A stretch of 64,000 bases of DNA from NCBI GenBank assembly GCA_005776585.1, contig SXOX01000323.1, positions 1 to 64,000 of the forward strand. Reading direction: 5' to 3'. Of this stretch, positions 51,199-60,235 are shown piece after piece; the stretch's first letter is position 1; each line of letters opens with the position of its first letter. Position numbers and translations under genes: made by a program. The stretch comes from Pseudomonadota bacterium (GTDB lineage Bacteria; Myxococcota_A; UBA9042; GCA-2863065). The notes below the pieces were generated by a model. That model made no database searches. It was not told the DNA's origin and saw only the letters and a list, made by a program, of their open reading frames with translations.

Positions 51199-52366
51199 AC
51201 GTGTAGATGAGCCCCGCGACGAGGATGGTCGCGCCAAACAAGGCCATCGTCGGTGCGGCAGCCCACTCGATCGGCTCTCCGGCGCCTCCCCGAGCGTGCG
51301 CGCGGGCCGACCCGGCGATCGTACCGGGTGCGTCTCCGTCCTCCGCACGACGCGCAGGCCGCTCGACCCGACTGGCGCCACGCCGCGCTCCGGTCACGGC
51401 CACCGCGGTCGGTGCAGGCTTCTGCGACCTCCCCGCCTTGCTGGCCTTGCGCGGCACCGACTGCACGAGCGCGACGAGCATCGCGGGGTCGTATTCGGGC
51501 TCGAGCTCCTCGAGCTTCTCACGCGTGGCCTCGGCCATCTCCTGCGCCGTCGCGAAGCGCTCCTCCGGGTTCTTGGCGAGCGCCTTGACGAGCAGCGGCC
51601 GCAAGCCGAGGTGAATGCGCTTCCAGTCGATCTCGAGTCGGCCCTCGGCGAGCGCCTGTCGCTGCACGTCGGTGCCGCCATCTTCGATGGCGAGCGTTCC
51701 GGTGATGAGCTCGTGCAGGAGCATGCCGACCGCGAAGAGATCGGCCCGGCGGTCCACCATCGGCGAGCCGCGCGCCTGCTCGGGAGCCATGTACGGGACC
51801 GTCCCCTTGACGACGCCCACGAGCGTGCGACCGCGTGTCGGCTCCGTGCGCGCGATGCCGAAGTCGAGAATGCGGACGCGCCCGTTGCGCTCGACGATCA
51901 CGTTGCGCGGGCTCACGTCGCGATGCACGAGGCCAAGCGGCTGCTTCGTCGCCGGATCGATGAGCTCATGCGCGTAGTGGAGCGCTTCGAGCGTCTGCGC
52001 CGCGATGTGCAGGGCATGTCCGCGCGGAAAGGGCTTGTCCTTGCGCCGGAACTGCTCGGCGAGCGAGGCCAGCGTCTCGCCCTCGACGAGGTCCATCACC
52101 AGAAAGTGAACGCCCTCGGCGGAGCCCAGGTCTCGCACCGGCACGCACGCCGGGTGCTCGAGCCGCGCAGCGATGCGCGCCTCCTCCTGAAACATGCGCA
52201 CGTACTCGGGATCTTGCGCGAGCTCCGGGTGGAGCACCTTGACCGCGACGGGTCGCGCGAAGCCCTCGGCGCCCTCGAGGACGCCGCGATAGACAGTGGC
52301 CATACCGCCGCGTGCGACCTGATCGAGCAGCCGATAGCGGCCCACGTGGCTGAGCGGTCCCTTCAT
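51179..52366 (-). CDS. Membrane-anchored Ser/Thr protein kinase
   Basis: A 395-residue Hanks-type kinase. The catalytic domain spans about 10-290: glycine-rich loop VARGGMATVYRG, Lys43 in VAVKVLHPE, HRDVSPRNV (148-156), ILDFGIA with DFG at 168-170, and GTVPYMAPEQARG. A Lys/Arg/Ala-rich linker leads to one C-terminal helix (MALFGATILVAGLIYTFM). The kinase domain is N-terminal and cytoplasmic, and no extracellular sensor domain follows. A dual-specificity phosphatase and a diguanylate cyclase are encoded nearby. The promoter TTGCGC-17-TACCGT lies just upstream. Confidence 0.93.
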   Translation of the reverse strand: MKGPLSHVGRYRLLDQVARGGMATVYRGVLEGAEGFARPVAVKVLHPELAQDPEYVRMFQEEARIAARLEHPACVPVRDLGSAEGVHFLVMDLVEGETLASLAEQFRRKDKPFPRGHALHIAAQTLEALHYAHELIDPATKQPLGLVHRDVSPRNVIVERNGRVRILDFGIARTEPTRGRTLVGVVKGTVPYMAPEQARGSPMVDRRADLFAVGMLLHELITGTLAIEDGGTDVQRQALAEGRLEIDWKRIHLGLRPLLVKALAKNPEERFATAQEMAEATREKLEELEPEYDPAMLVALVQSVPRKASKAGRSQKPAPTAVAVTGARRGASRVERPARRAEDGDAPGTIAGSARAHARGGAGEPIEWAAAPTMALFGATILVAGLIYTFMNGSV

Positions 52367-52377
52367 CGTGGTCGAGG

Positions 52378-52406
52378 ACGGTAAGACCAGTCGGTGCCCG
52401 GCGCAA
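52378..52406 (-). promoter_or_regulatory. Putative promoter of the Ser/Thr kinase gene
   Basis: Minus-strand TTGCGC (52401-52406), 17 bases, TACCGT (52378-52383), then eleven bases to the ATG at 52366. Confidence 0.45.
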
Positions 52407-52495
52407 AAATTTGGATCCGCGGCTGTGACGAATCTGTGGAGAACGTGTTCGTGATGGACCGCAAGCTCTCGGCATCACGGCAAAAAAGAGGGTCC

Positions 52496-53557
52496 TCAGC
52501 GCGCGAGCACCACGCGGTCGCGACCAGCCAGCTTTGCGGCGTACAGCGCGCGATCGGCGCGATCGACCCACTCGGCGACGCTCTCGGAGCCGTCGGCCGG
52601 GGCGACGCCCGCGGAGACCGTGGGCCGAACCGCGCCGCGATCGGTCGCGACCTCGAGCACGCGCGTCGTTTGGCAGAGCCGCTCGGCGAGGCGCGTCCCG
52701 TCCTCGGTCTGTGCGTGCCGCAGGATGACCGCAAACTCCTCACCGCCATAGCGCGCGACCGTGTCGTTGCGCCGCGGGAACGTCGACGCCAGCGTCCGGG
52801 CAAAGACGCGCAGCACGTCATCGCCGGCGAGGTGGCCAAATCCATCGTTGATTCCCTTGAAGTGATCGAGATCGAAGAGGATCAACACCGACGGCTCGCC
52901 GAGGAGATGGGCGCGCTCGTAGGCGACGGCCAGCTCGGCGTCAAAGGCGCGCCGGTTGCGCAGCCCGGTCAGGGCGTCGAGGTGGCCCTCGCGACGGGCC
53001 TCCGCCAACGCGGAGCGGAGCTGCTGCACGCGACGTCCGAGCTGCTCGGCTTGAAAGCGGTCACGGGAGCGGCGCGCCTCGATGAGGTCGGTGAGCTCCT
53101 GCACCGTGGAGAGCGCGGCGTCCTTGATCTGGGCGATGGAGTTGGACACGACCGCGTCGCGCAGCCGGTCGAGCCGCTCCATGGCGCGGTGATCGGCCTC
53201 GGTGTTCTCGACGACGGCGCGCCCGAGCGTCTCGGTGAACGACCACACGACCTGGCGCAGCTCCGAGAGGGCCATGGCCACACCCGTCTGATGGAGCCGG
53301 CAGACCTCGCGCACGAAGGCCTCGGCGCCTTCCAGATCACGGCGTCCCGAGGGAGCCTCCGCCCGAGGCGACGGGCGGAAGCCTTCGAGGTGCCGCGCCC
53401 AGCTCTCGAAGGTGTCCATGGGCACGTCGAACGGCAGTGGCATGCGCTCTCGCAGCGTGCCGCCCAGCTCGCGCACCGCCGTGGCCATGGCTCGCCACGG
53501 CGCCTCGGTCGCGTCCATGGTCGCTTCAGCGGAATGCGTCGCCTCGGACATGGTCAA
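52496..53557 (-). CDS. Diguanylate cyclase (GGDEF) with helical N-terminal region
   Basis: A 353-residue protein. Residues 1-190 are mostly helical with a coiled-coil segment (RRSRDRFQAEQLGRRVQQLRSALAEARRE) and no membrane helix, so the protein is cytoplasmic. The GGDEF domain follows: LTGLRNRRAFD, ILFDLDHFKGINDGFGHLAGDDVLR, and the active-site ARYGGEEFAVIL (271-275). An RxxD inhibitory site (Arg262-Asp265) sits five residues before GGEEF, so the enzyme should make c-di-GMP and be product-inhibited. The sensory input is not recognisable. The ATG has GAGAGGG upstream. Confidence 0.93.
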   Translation of the reverse strand: MTMSEATHSAEATMDATEAPWRAMATAVRELGGTLRERMPLPFDVPMDTFESWARHLEGFRPSPRAEAPSGRRDLEGAEAFVREVCRLHQTGVAMALSELRQVVWSFTETLGRAVVENTEADHRAMERLDRLRDAVVSNSIAQIKDAALSTVQELTDLIEARRSRDRFQAEQLGRRVQQLRSALAEARREGHLDALTGLRNRRAFDAELAVAYERAHLLGEPSVLILFDLDHFKGINDGFGHLAGDDVLRVFARTLASTFPRRNDTVARYGGEEFAVILRHAQTEDGTRLAERLCQTTRVLEVATDRGAVRPTVSAGVAPADGSESVAEWVDRADRALYAAKLAGRDRVVLAR

Positions 53558-53633
53558 TCCCTCTCATGGCGCCCCGCGGGCACGGTGCCATAGCACGAAG
53601 TCGAGGTCGAGCTTTGGGCCAATGCGGGCCGAC

Positions 53634-55580
53634 TCAGGGGACATGCTGGTACTCTACGTCGAAGCCGCCCAGCAGCGGCATCTCGTTGTCGTCGGATGGA
53701 TAGAGCCAGGTCTCGACCTCGAGCCAGTGGCCCGGCTTGTCGACGACGGTCGTGAGATCGACCGGGAAAACCTGTGTGGGGACCGGCCCGACGAGCGGCG
53801 TCCACTGCGCCTTCTCGAGCTCTCCCGGCGTCTCGGCCGTCCGCACCCGGAACTTGATGAACGTCCCCGGCGGCGTCACGGCGTTGATGTTGAGCGACTT
53901 CCAGACCGCGTGCTCCATGGCCTTGAGGCCCGTGAGCCCGACCTTCTTGATGGCCTCGAAGCGGTGTCGATACCAGCCCGGCGGGACCATGTCGAAGAAC
54001 GAGGAGCCGGTCATGTCGCTGTAGCAGTAAGGGCTGCTCCCCACGGGGTACGTATCCACGATCTGCAACGTGTCGCTGTTGATCTTCGTCGTGCTGCTGC
54101 TGCTCTGGTTGACCGCCCAGACGAAGCCCGCCGAATCGACGGACATGCCCACCGGGAACGAGGCGCCGACGATGCTGATCGGGGCCAAGGCCGTCATGGT
54201 CGCCGTATCGATGACACCGACATGATTGCTCTCGTCGCACGCGACGAAGATGCGCCCCTTGAAGTTGGACACGATCCCACGCGGGCGAGCGCACATGGCC
54301 ACCGAAGCGAACTCCTTGTTCACCGGATCGAAGCGATACGCGACGTTGCCGCCCGAGCCGATGTTGGCCGTCCAGACGTGGCCCTTCTCGTCGAGACAGA
54401 TGCCGTAGGGATCGAACCCGCCGCCCGGCGCATGCATCTGGCTGACCTTGGTCTGGGTGTTGACCTCGACGAGCTTGCTGCCGCCGCGACCCGAGACCCA
54501 GATGGTGCCCTGCTTGTCGATGACGAGGCCGTACGGGTTGACCGGAATGTCGATGGTATCGAGCACGCCGCCGTCCTTGCCGGAGTAGCGCACCAGCATC
54601 TTGGCCTCCCAGAGCCCGGCCCAGGCGTTCTGCTCGGAGTCGGTGCCCATCGAGCGAACGAGGCTCGCCGTCGGCGTGTCCGAGACGAACTGCACGCACT
54701 CGTCGGCCACGCCGAGCATCTCCTCGGTCGAGATCTTGAAGTTGCCATCGAGATCGCGCGAGGTCTCGATGGTCCCGTTCTGGTTCTTGTCGAGGCACTC
54801 GCCCTCAAAGTTGATGATCTTGGCGACCTTCTGGCCGCCGCGGCAGCCGACCCAGCCATTGCCGTACTTGTCGACGGCGGTGCGCGACGGATCGGAGCAG
54901 ATGTTGTAGCGCCCGAGCTCGTGGCCATTGGTGGTGTCGATCTTGGAGACGGAGTTCTCGCCCGAGTTGGAGATCCAGATGACGTTCATGTTGACCTGCG
55001 TCAGGGTGAGCGTGAGCCAGCCGTCCGGCGTCTGGACGATGTTGTTGGAGTTCACGTCCACGGGCGTCATCGGGTCCGTCGTGCCGGCGCCGCCGAGCGA
55101 CTTGCCACAGTAGGGGTCGCAGGTGCCGCAGGCGCTTTTGACGCCCTCGTCGGTCTCGCCGTCGCAGTCGTTGTCGAGCTCGTCGCAGTACTCCGGCGTG
55201 GGCGCCACCATGCCGACGCACGGGCCCCAGAAGCCCTTCTTGCAGACCCGCTTGCCGGCCTTGCAGATGCCCGTGCCGACCAGCGCCATGTCGCCGGCGA
55301 AGCAGACCTCTTGCGCGCCCTCCTTGCTGCACTCGACGACCTCGGTCACGTTGGCGTTGGTCTCCGAGATGGTCGCCGTGGCCGTGTCACTGGGCGCGAA
55401 TGTCGTGATGTCCGAGACGGCCTCGGCGTCGGCTCCCGTCGGGACCGGCTCGGGTGCCTTGCGCCCAGAGCCACCGGTGCTGCACGCGACGGACGCCACC
55501 GCAATGAGTGCGGTAGCCGCGACGCGGCCCCGATTGGCTCGCGGGGAAGTAAGGCTGACAGCGGACAGTGAGTGACGCAT
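53634..55580 (-). CDS. Lipoprotein with MopE-type metal-binding motif and beta-propeller
   Basis: A 648-residue protein. The start at 55580 has GGAGGG five bases upstream. Signal with lipobox TALIAVASVAC (Cys33). Residues about 75-115 hold a Cys module and the putative metal-binding motif PEYCDELDNDCDGETDEG (MopE-like), then GTCDPYCGK. From about 150 to 520 come NHL/Vgb-like propeller blades (NSNNIVQTPDGWLTLTL, VDKYGNGWVGCRGG, IDKQGTIWVSGRGGS, LDEKGHVWTANIGSGGN). A C-terminal beta domain follows. It is likely outer-membrane attached and surface exposed; the ligand is unknown. The neighbouring aldo/keto reductase gene is divergent. Confidence 0.85.
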   Translation of the reverse strand: MRHSLSAVSLTSPRANRGRVAATALIAVASVACSTGGSGRKAPEPVPTGADAEAVSDITTFAPSDTATATISETNANVTEVVECSKEGAQEVCFAGDMALVGTGICKAGKRVCKKGFWGPCVGMVAPTPEYCDELDNDCDGETDEGVKSACGTCDPYCGKSLGGAGTTDPMTPVDVNSNNIVQTPDGWLTLTLTQVNMNVIWISNSGENSVSKIDTTNGHELGRYNICSDPSRTAVDKYGNGWVGCRGGQKVAKIINFEGECLDKNQNGTIETSRDLDGNFKISTEEMLGVADECVQFVSDTPTASLVRSMGTDSEQNAWAGLWEAKMLVRYSGKDGGVLDTIDIPVNPYGLVIDKQGTIWVSGRGGSKLVEVNTQTKVSQMHAPGGGFDPYGICLDEKGHVWTANIGSGGNVAYRFDPVNKEFASVAMCARPRGIVSNFKGRIFVACDESNHVGVIDTATMTALAPISIVGASFPVGMSVDSAGFVWAVNQSSSSTTKINSDTLQIVDTYPVGSSPYCYSDMTGSSFFDMVPPGWYRHRFEAIKKVGLTGLKAMEHAVWKSLNINAVTPPGTFIKFRVRTAETPGELEKAQWTPLVGPVPTQVFPVDLTTVVDKPGHWLEVETWLYPSDDNEMPLLGGFDVEYQHVP

Positions 55581-55678
55581 GAAGTCCCTCCGGAAGACGG
55601 GCACGGATTCTAGCATGGAAGGGGCCACCCTCGATCGCAAATCTGCGCGCACGTCTCCACTGCGAAGTCGCCGCGAAC

Positions 55679-55707
55679 TTGGGACCGGCACGCCGCTCGT
55701 GTATCGT
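55679..55707 (+). promoter_or_regulatory. Putative promoter of the aldo/keto reductase operon
   Basis: TTGGGA (55679-55684), 17 bases, TATCGT (55702-55707). The transcript would start about eight bases before the ATG at 55723, leaving a very short leader. Confidence 0.45.
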
Positions 55708-55722
55708 GTCGCGGGACCGAAC

Positions 55723-57288
55723 ATGCAGGAATCGACCCAACCCATCCTCCGAAACGCCACGCGCACGGGGACCGCTGAGCTCGCAGAGCACGCCGTGGCG
55801 CAGCTCGGACGGCACCCGTCTGCGTATCGCAAGCTGGGCCGTACCGGGCTCACGGTGAGCGCGCTCGGCTTCGGCTGCTATCGCGTCCACGACCAGGTCG
55901 AGGACCACGTCGCGGCGCTGGGGCAAGCGCTCGGCAGCGGCGTGAACCTCATCGATACGGCCACCAACTACGGCGACGGACACGGCGAGCTGCTGGTCGG
56001 ACGCGTGATGGCCCGAGGGGAATTTAGACGAGACGGTGTCGTCATTGTCTCCAAGGCGGGCTATCTCCAAGGCGCGGCGCTCCGGGACGCGGTCGAGCGC
56101 GAGCATCGCCACGCGGGCTGGTCGGAGGTCGTGCGCTACTCCGAGGGCTGTTGGCATTGCCTCCATCCGGATTTCCTGAGCCACGAGCTCACACGCAGCC
56201 TGGAGCGCACGAGCCAGACCAAGCTCGACGTCTACTTGCTCCACAACCCCGAGTACTTCTTGCTGGACCTCGAGCGACGGCGCGATCGTCGGCCGCTCGA
56301 AGCCCGGCGTGACGAGATGTACGCCCGTATTGGCCGCGCGTTCGTGGCGCTCGAGGCCGAGGTCACCCGCGGGCGTCTCGGCTGGTACGGCGTCTCGTCT
56401 AACGCGCTGGGCGCGCCGCCCACGGCAGCCGAAGCACTCGCGCTCGATCGGCTCGTCGCGCTGGCCGAGTCGGTCGTGGGCAAGAGCCACCACTTTGGCG
56501 TCGTGCAGCTCCCGCTGAACCTGCTGGAGGGTGGCGCCGCGACGGCATTGACGAACGGTCCCGGGCTCGATCGCACCACCCTGGACACGGCTCGGCGCGC
56601 GGAGCTCGGCGTCCTCGCCAATCGCCCGCTCAACGCGTTTCGCCGCGGGCGGCTCGTGCGGCTCGTCGACTTCGCGCTCCAGCTCCCTGCGTCCGACCCC
56701 GGGGACCGCGATCGGCCGGAGCGCGCCTTCCGCGCTGTGGAGCGGCTCGAGGCGGAGTTCGCCCAGGCCTTCGTGCCGGCCATCTTGGGGGAGACCGGCC
56801 AGGAGATCGGCGAGCTGCGGTACGCGACCTTCCTGCAATCCAAGGCCGACACACTGCACGATCTCGTCCTCTGGAACGACTTCGTGCGCGACAGCTTCGC
56901 GCCCGAGATCAGTGAGCGCTGCCAGCTCATCGAAGAGGCGCTCACCGGGCCGCTCAAGGCAGCATGGCAGATCTGGGTCGGACGCTATGCAGAGGCACTC
57001 CAGCGGCAGCTCGAGACCCTGCGCACCGTGTGCGCGCGCGGCTCGCAGCGCGTCGTCGAGCGGCTCGCGCGCAGCGTCCCGGGGGGCGTCGGCGGGGAGC
57101 ACCGCGCGGCGTCGATGGCCTCCCGGTCCATTGCGACCATGGCCTCGATCCCGGGCGTCACGTCCGTGCTCGTCGGGATGCGCCAGCCCTCGTATGTCAC
57201 TGACGTCACGACCGTGCTCGGCTGGGCGCCCGTGGCCGGCGGATTCGAAGCCATCACGGCGCTCTCGGACTTCGACCCGGCGGCCTGA
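55723..57288 (+). CDS. Aldo/keto reductase with long C-terminal extension
   Basis: A 521-residue protein, well over the usual 280-350 of the family. The N-terminal half is an AKR barrel: YRKLGRTGLTVSALGFGCYRV, NLIDTATNYGDG (catalytic Asp/Tyr), VVIVSKAGYLQG (Lys), KLDVYLLHNPEYFLLD (His), and WYGVSSNALG. An insert GCWHCLHPDFL carries a CxxC pair. The C-terminal 250 residues continue with helices (LQSKADTLHDLVLWNDFVRD) before the usual AKR end GVTSVLVGMRQPSYVTDV. Redox substrate unknown. The IgGFc-binding lipoprotein gene begins 15 bases downstream with AGGAGG, so a shared transcript is possible. Confidence 0.85.
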   Translation: MQESTQPILRNATRTGTAELAEHAVAQLGRHPSAYRKLGRTGLTVSALGFGCYRVHDQVEDHVAALGQALGSGVNLIDTATNYGDGHGELLVGRVMARGEFRRDGVVIVSKAGYLQGAALRDAVEREHRHAGWSEVVRYSEGCWHCLHPDFLSHELTRSLERTSQTKLDVYLLHNPEYFLLDLERRRDRRPLEARRDEMYARIGRAFVALEAEVTRGRLGWYGVSSNALGAPPTAAEALALDRLVALAESVVGKSHHFGVVQLPLNLLEGGAATALTNGPGLDRTTLDTARRAELGVLANRPLNAFRRGRLVRLVDFALQLPASDPGDRDRPERAFRAVERLEAEFAQAFVPAILGETGQEIGELRYATFLQSKADTLHDLVLWNDFVRDSFAPEISERCQLIEEALTGPLKAAWQIWVGRYAEALQRQLETLRTVCARGSQRVVERLARSVPGGVGGEHRAASMASRSIATMASIPGVTSVLVGMRQPSYVTDVTTVLGWAPVAGGFEAITALSDFDPAA

Positions 57289-57303
57289 GACCAGGAGGTA
57301 GCG

Positions 57304-59193
57304 ATGCGGCAGTTCAACAGGGCGGAGGCGTGGAGGTGGACCTCGACGCGTCCGTGGGTTCTCGAGCTCGGGGTGCTCCTCGTGGTCGGCTGCCAGTCGC
57401 AGAAGGTGGGCCAAGTCGTCACGGCGGACGACGCCGTCTCGAGCATGGGGGCCGACGTCGCGGCCGCTCCACCGGGCACCTGCCCGGCCAAGACGGTCCT
57501 CGGCTGCGTGACCGACTACTCCTATCGCGCCTGCAACGACGCGGGCACGGGCTTCACCGAGGTGAAGTGCGGCACGAGCGAGGTCTGTTTCGGCGCGGGC
57601 GAGTGCAAGAAGGCCAAGTGCGTGCCGGAGAAGCGCACGTGCATCTCGCCGACCAAGGCCGCGCAGTGCAAGCCGGACGGCTCGGGCTACGACGTGACCG
57701 AGACGTGCGAGGCAGGGACCGTCTGCGATCAGCCGTCGGGCACCTGCGTCTCGTCGTGCCTCAACGGCGCCAAGGCGACGACCAACGTCGGCTGTAGCTA
57801 CTTCGTCGTGGACCTCGGCAACTATGACTCCGTGGTCGAGAACAACGTCAAGGACCAGCCCGTCCTCGTCGCCATCGCCAACGCCTCCAAGTCGATCGAG
57901 GCCCACGTGACGCTGACCGCGATGGGCGACAACGTCTTCGCGGAGGGGCAAGCCGTGACCGTCAACGTCCCGCCAAATCAGCTGCGGACGGTCGCGCTGC
58001 CGACGGGCTTTGCGCAGCTCGACTCGAGCATCAATCGGTGGTCGTGGAAGGTCGTCAGCGACCAGCCGGTCACGCTGCACCAGTTCAACCCGCTGAACGG
58101 CCAGGAGGTCCACTCGTCGGACGCGTCCTTGCTCTTCCCGAACGACGCGCTCGGCTCCGAGTACGTCGTGATGAGCTGGCGCAGCTTCTTCACCGACGCG
58201 CTCGGCTTCGACGCGGTGACGAGCTACCCCAAGTACGGCTTTCCGAACTACGTGACCGTCGTGGCGGCGTCTACCGGCAAGACGAAGGTCTCGATTACGG
58301 CCTCCGCCGATGTGCGACCGACCGGACCGAACACGCCGAAGAAGGCGGCCGTCGCCGCCATCAAAAAGGGCGAGACCAAGGAGTACGAGCTCGATCACGG
58401 CGACGTGCTCACGTACACGATTCACCCGAAGCTCGAGGACAACCTGGACCTCACCGGGACCGTCATCAAGGCCGACAAGGGCATCGCGGTCTTCATGTCT
58501 CACAACTGCGCGTTCGTGCCCTCCGTCGAGGTCAAGTACTGCGACCACCTCGAGCACGCGCTGACGCCGGTCACGACGTGGAGCTCGGTCTACGTCGCCG
58601 ATCTCTTCCACAAGCGCTCGGCGGCCGCCTACGACGTCTTTCGCATCATGGCGGCGCAGGCCCAGACCGTCATCCACACGGAGCCGCCGGTTCCGGGGGT
58701 GGACGGCAAGATCCTCGGGAAGTACGAGTGGGTCGAGTATCAGGCCACGGCGTCACACCTCGTGAAGTCGACCGCTCCCATCCAGATGGGGCACTACCTC
58801 ATTGGCTCGAACTACCCTGGCAACGATCCCATCTGCCAGAACGGGGTTACGGGCATTGGCGATCCGTCGTTCACCATCGGGGTCGGCGAGAGCCAGTGGC
58901 TGAAGGAGTACATCGTCTTGACGCCCACGGGCTACAAGGAGAGCTGGTTCAACCTCATCCGCCACAAGGGCGAGGTCATCACCATCGATGGGACCTCGGT
59001 CGAGGGCTACGTGGAGAAGCCCATCGAGACGCTGGGGAGCTCCGACGTCGAGGTGCTGCGGCTCAAGGTCGAGGCGGGCGTCCATCGGTTGGTTGCCGAC
59101 AAGCCGTTCGGGGTCACTGCGTATGCGTACGACTGCGACGTCAGCTACGCCTATCCGGGCGGGCTGCTGCTAGTTCCGGGGAACGCGCCTTAG
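57304..59193 (+). CDS. Lipoprotein with IgGFc-binding-type domain
   Basis: A 629-residue protein with lipobox ELGVLLVVGC (Cys30). Residues 60-155 form Cys-rich modules (CNDAGTGFTEVKCGTSEVC, KCVPEKRTC). From about 165 to the end is a beta domain that matches the IgGFc-binding protein N-terminal family: HGDVLTYTIHPKLEDNLDL, GTVIKADKGIAVFMSHNCAF, CDHLEHALTPVTTWSSVYV and GHYLIGSNYPGNDP. In animals such domains occur in mucin-like proteins; bacterial copies are common in myxobacteria with unknown role, possibly adhesive. The ATG has AGGAGG five bases upstream. The next lipoprotein gene follows 24 bases on. Confidence 0.85.
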   Translation: MRQFNRAEAWRWTSTRPWVLELGVLLVVGCQSQKVGQVVTADDAVSSMGADVAAAPPGTCPAKTVLGCVTDYSYRACNDAGTGFTEVKCGTSEVCFGAGECKKAKCVPEKRTCISPTKAAQCKPDGSGYDVTETCEAGTVCDQPSGTCVSSCLNGAKATTNVGCSYFVVDLGNYDSVVENNVKDQPVLVAIANASKSIEAHVTLTAMGDNVFAEGQAVTVNVPPNQLRTVALPTGFAQLDSSINRWSWKVVSDQPVTLHQFNPLNGQEVHSSDASLLFPNDALGSEYVVMSWRSFFTDALGFDAVTSYPKYGFPNYVTVVAASTGKTKVSITASADVRPTGPNTPKKAAVAAIKKGETKEYELDHGDVLTYTIHPKLEDNLDLTGTVIKADKGIAVFMSHNCAFVPSVEVKYCDHLEHALTPVTTWSSVYVADLFHKRSAAAYDVFRIMAAQAQTVIHTEPPVPGVDGKILGKYEWVEYQATASHLVKSTAPIQMGHYLIGSNYPGNDPICQNGVTGIGDPSFTIGVGESQWLKEYIVLTPTGYKESWFNLIRHKGEVITIDGTSVEGYVEKPIETLGSSDVEVLRLKVEAGVHRLVADKPFGVTAYAYDCDVSYAYPGGLLLVPGNAP

Positions 59194-59217
59194 CTGGGGC
59201 GGCAAGGAGGAAGCGCC

Positions 59218-60225
59218 ATGGGACGAGGCTGGACAACCAGTTTGGGGAGCGCGCTAGCGGTACTTGGCTGCGCGACGGAGGCCTCGACGATCGGCGCGGG
59301 CGCTGACGTCGCGACCGCTGTCGAGGTGGTCGCAGATGCCACGGTCGGCGCCGACGCGGGCCCGGACCTCGCGTCACCCGAGGTGAGCGTGGTGGCCGAC
59401 GTCGCGCTCCTCGACGCGCCATTGTCGGACCTCGCGAACCTCAGCGACGCCGCGGACGTCGCCGCGGCCGACACCGCGGACACCGCGACGGACGCAGGGC
59501 CGGACACGCCCGACGTTCCGGACGTGCCCGACGTCCCGCCACTGCCCAAACCCAAGGTCGAGGCGGACGGCGTCATGTTCCGCGTCGATGGCGTGCTGGT
59601 GAAGTCGCCGCCCCTGTGCCTCGTCGTCACCGCGGGCGATCCGTGCGCCGACGTCTCGGCGCTCATCAACGCCTACATCGGCTCCCACCTGACGGGCAAC
59701 CAGGCGCTCGACATCGTGGGGTTCTTCAAGCCGTTCGAGCTGCTGGCCACGGGCCCGAACAAGATTGGTATGTCGTTCGGGCGCGGCGACTGCCTGCGCG
59801 ACGGCAACGGCGAGGTCATCGCGTGCGGCTTCTGGGGCGACCCGACCTACTTCGAGAACACGACCGTCATGGGCCCGGGGAACTGCACCGTGTTCAACGC
59901 GCCCGAGGCCTGCTACTCGACGACCACCGCGCCAGGGCTGGTGCTCGATCTCGGTGGCGTCCCGCTCGGCTTCACCGAGGCGTTCACTGCCGGGCAGTTC
60001 ACCTTCGACGACAAGGGCACCGTCAAGAAGCTCCAGAAGGCCTACGTGCAGGGCTTCATGACCAAGGAGACGGCGGAGAAGACGACCATCACCGTGCAGG
60101 GCTTTGGCGACCTCACGATCGCCTCGATGCTCAGCGCGAACGACATGTCGACTGACGCGGCGGGGAATGCGGGCTGGTACTTCGAGATCGACTACACGGC
60201 GTCGCGCGTGCCAATCAAGTTCTGA
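59218..60225 (+). CDS. Lipoprotein with Asp/Ala-rich linker and beta domain
   Basis: A 335-residue protein with lipobox SALAVLGC (Cys18). Residues 20-110 are a low-complexity Ala/Asp/Val/Pro linker (TDAGPDTPDVPDVPDVPPLP), which would carry the folded part away from the membrane. The remaining 220 residues form a beta-type domain with paired cysteines (CLVVTAGDPCADV, GMSFGRGDCLRDGNGEVIACG, NCTVFNAPEACYS). I do not recognise the domain. AAGGAGG seven bases before the ATG and a 24-base gap to the IgGFc-binding lipoprotein suggest an operon of surface lipoproteins. Confidence 0.78.
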   Translation: MGRGWTTSLGSALAVLGCATEASTIGAGADVATAVEVVADATVGADAGPDLASPEVSVVADVALLDAPLSDLANLSDAADVAAADTADTATDAGPDTPDVPDVPDVPPLPKPKVEADGVMFRVDGVLVKSPPLCLVVTAGDPCADVSALINAYIGSHLTGNQALDIVGFFKPFELLATGPNKIGMSFGRGDCLRDGNGEVIACGFWGDPTYFENTTVMGPGNCTVFNAPEACYSTTTAPGLVLDLGGVPLGFTEAFTAGQFTFDDKGTVKKLQKAYVQGFMTKETAEKTTITVQGFGDLTIASMLSANDMSTDAAGNAGWYFEIDYTASRVPIKF

Positions 60226-60235
60226 GGTCTACCGC

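Noticed and set aside
52482-52500. Intrinsic terminator after the diguanylate cyclase gene (T-run on the minus strand)
   Set aside because: A six-T run is present, but the only hairpin before it is a 4-bp stem with a 2-base loop overlapping the stop codon; too weak to call.
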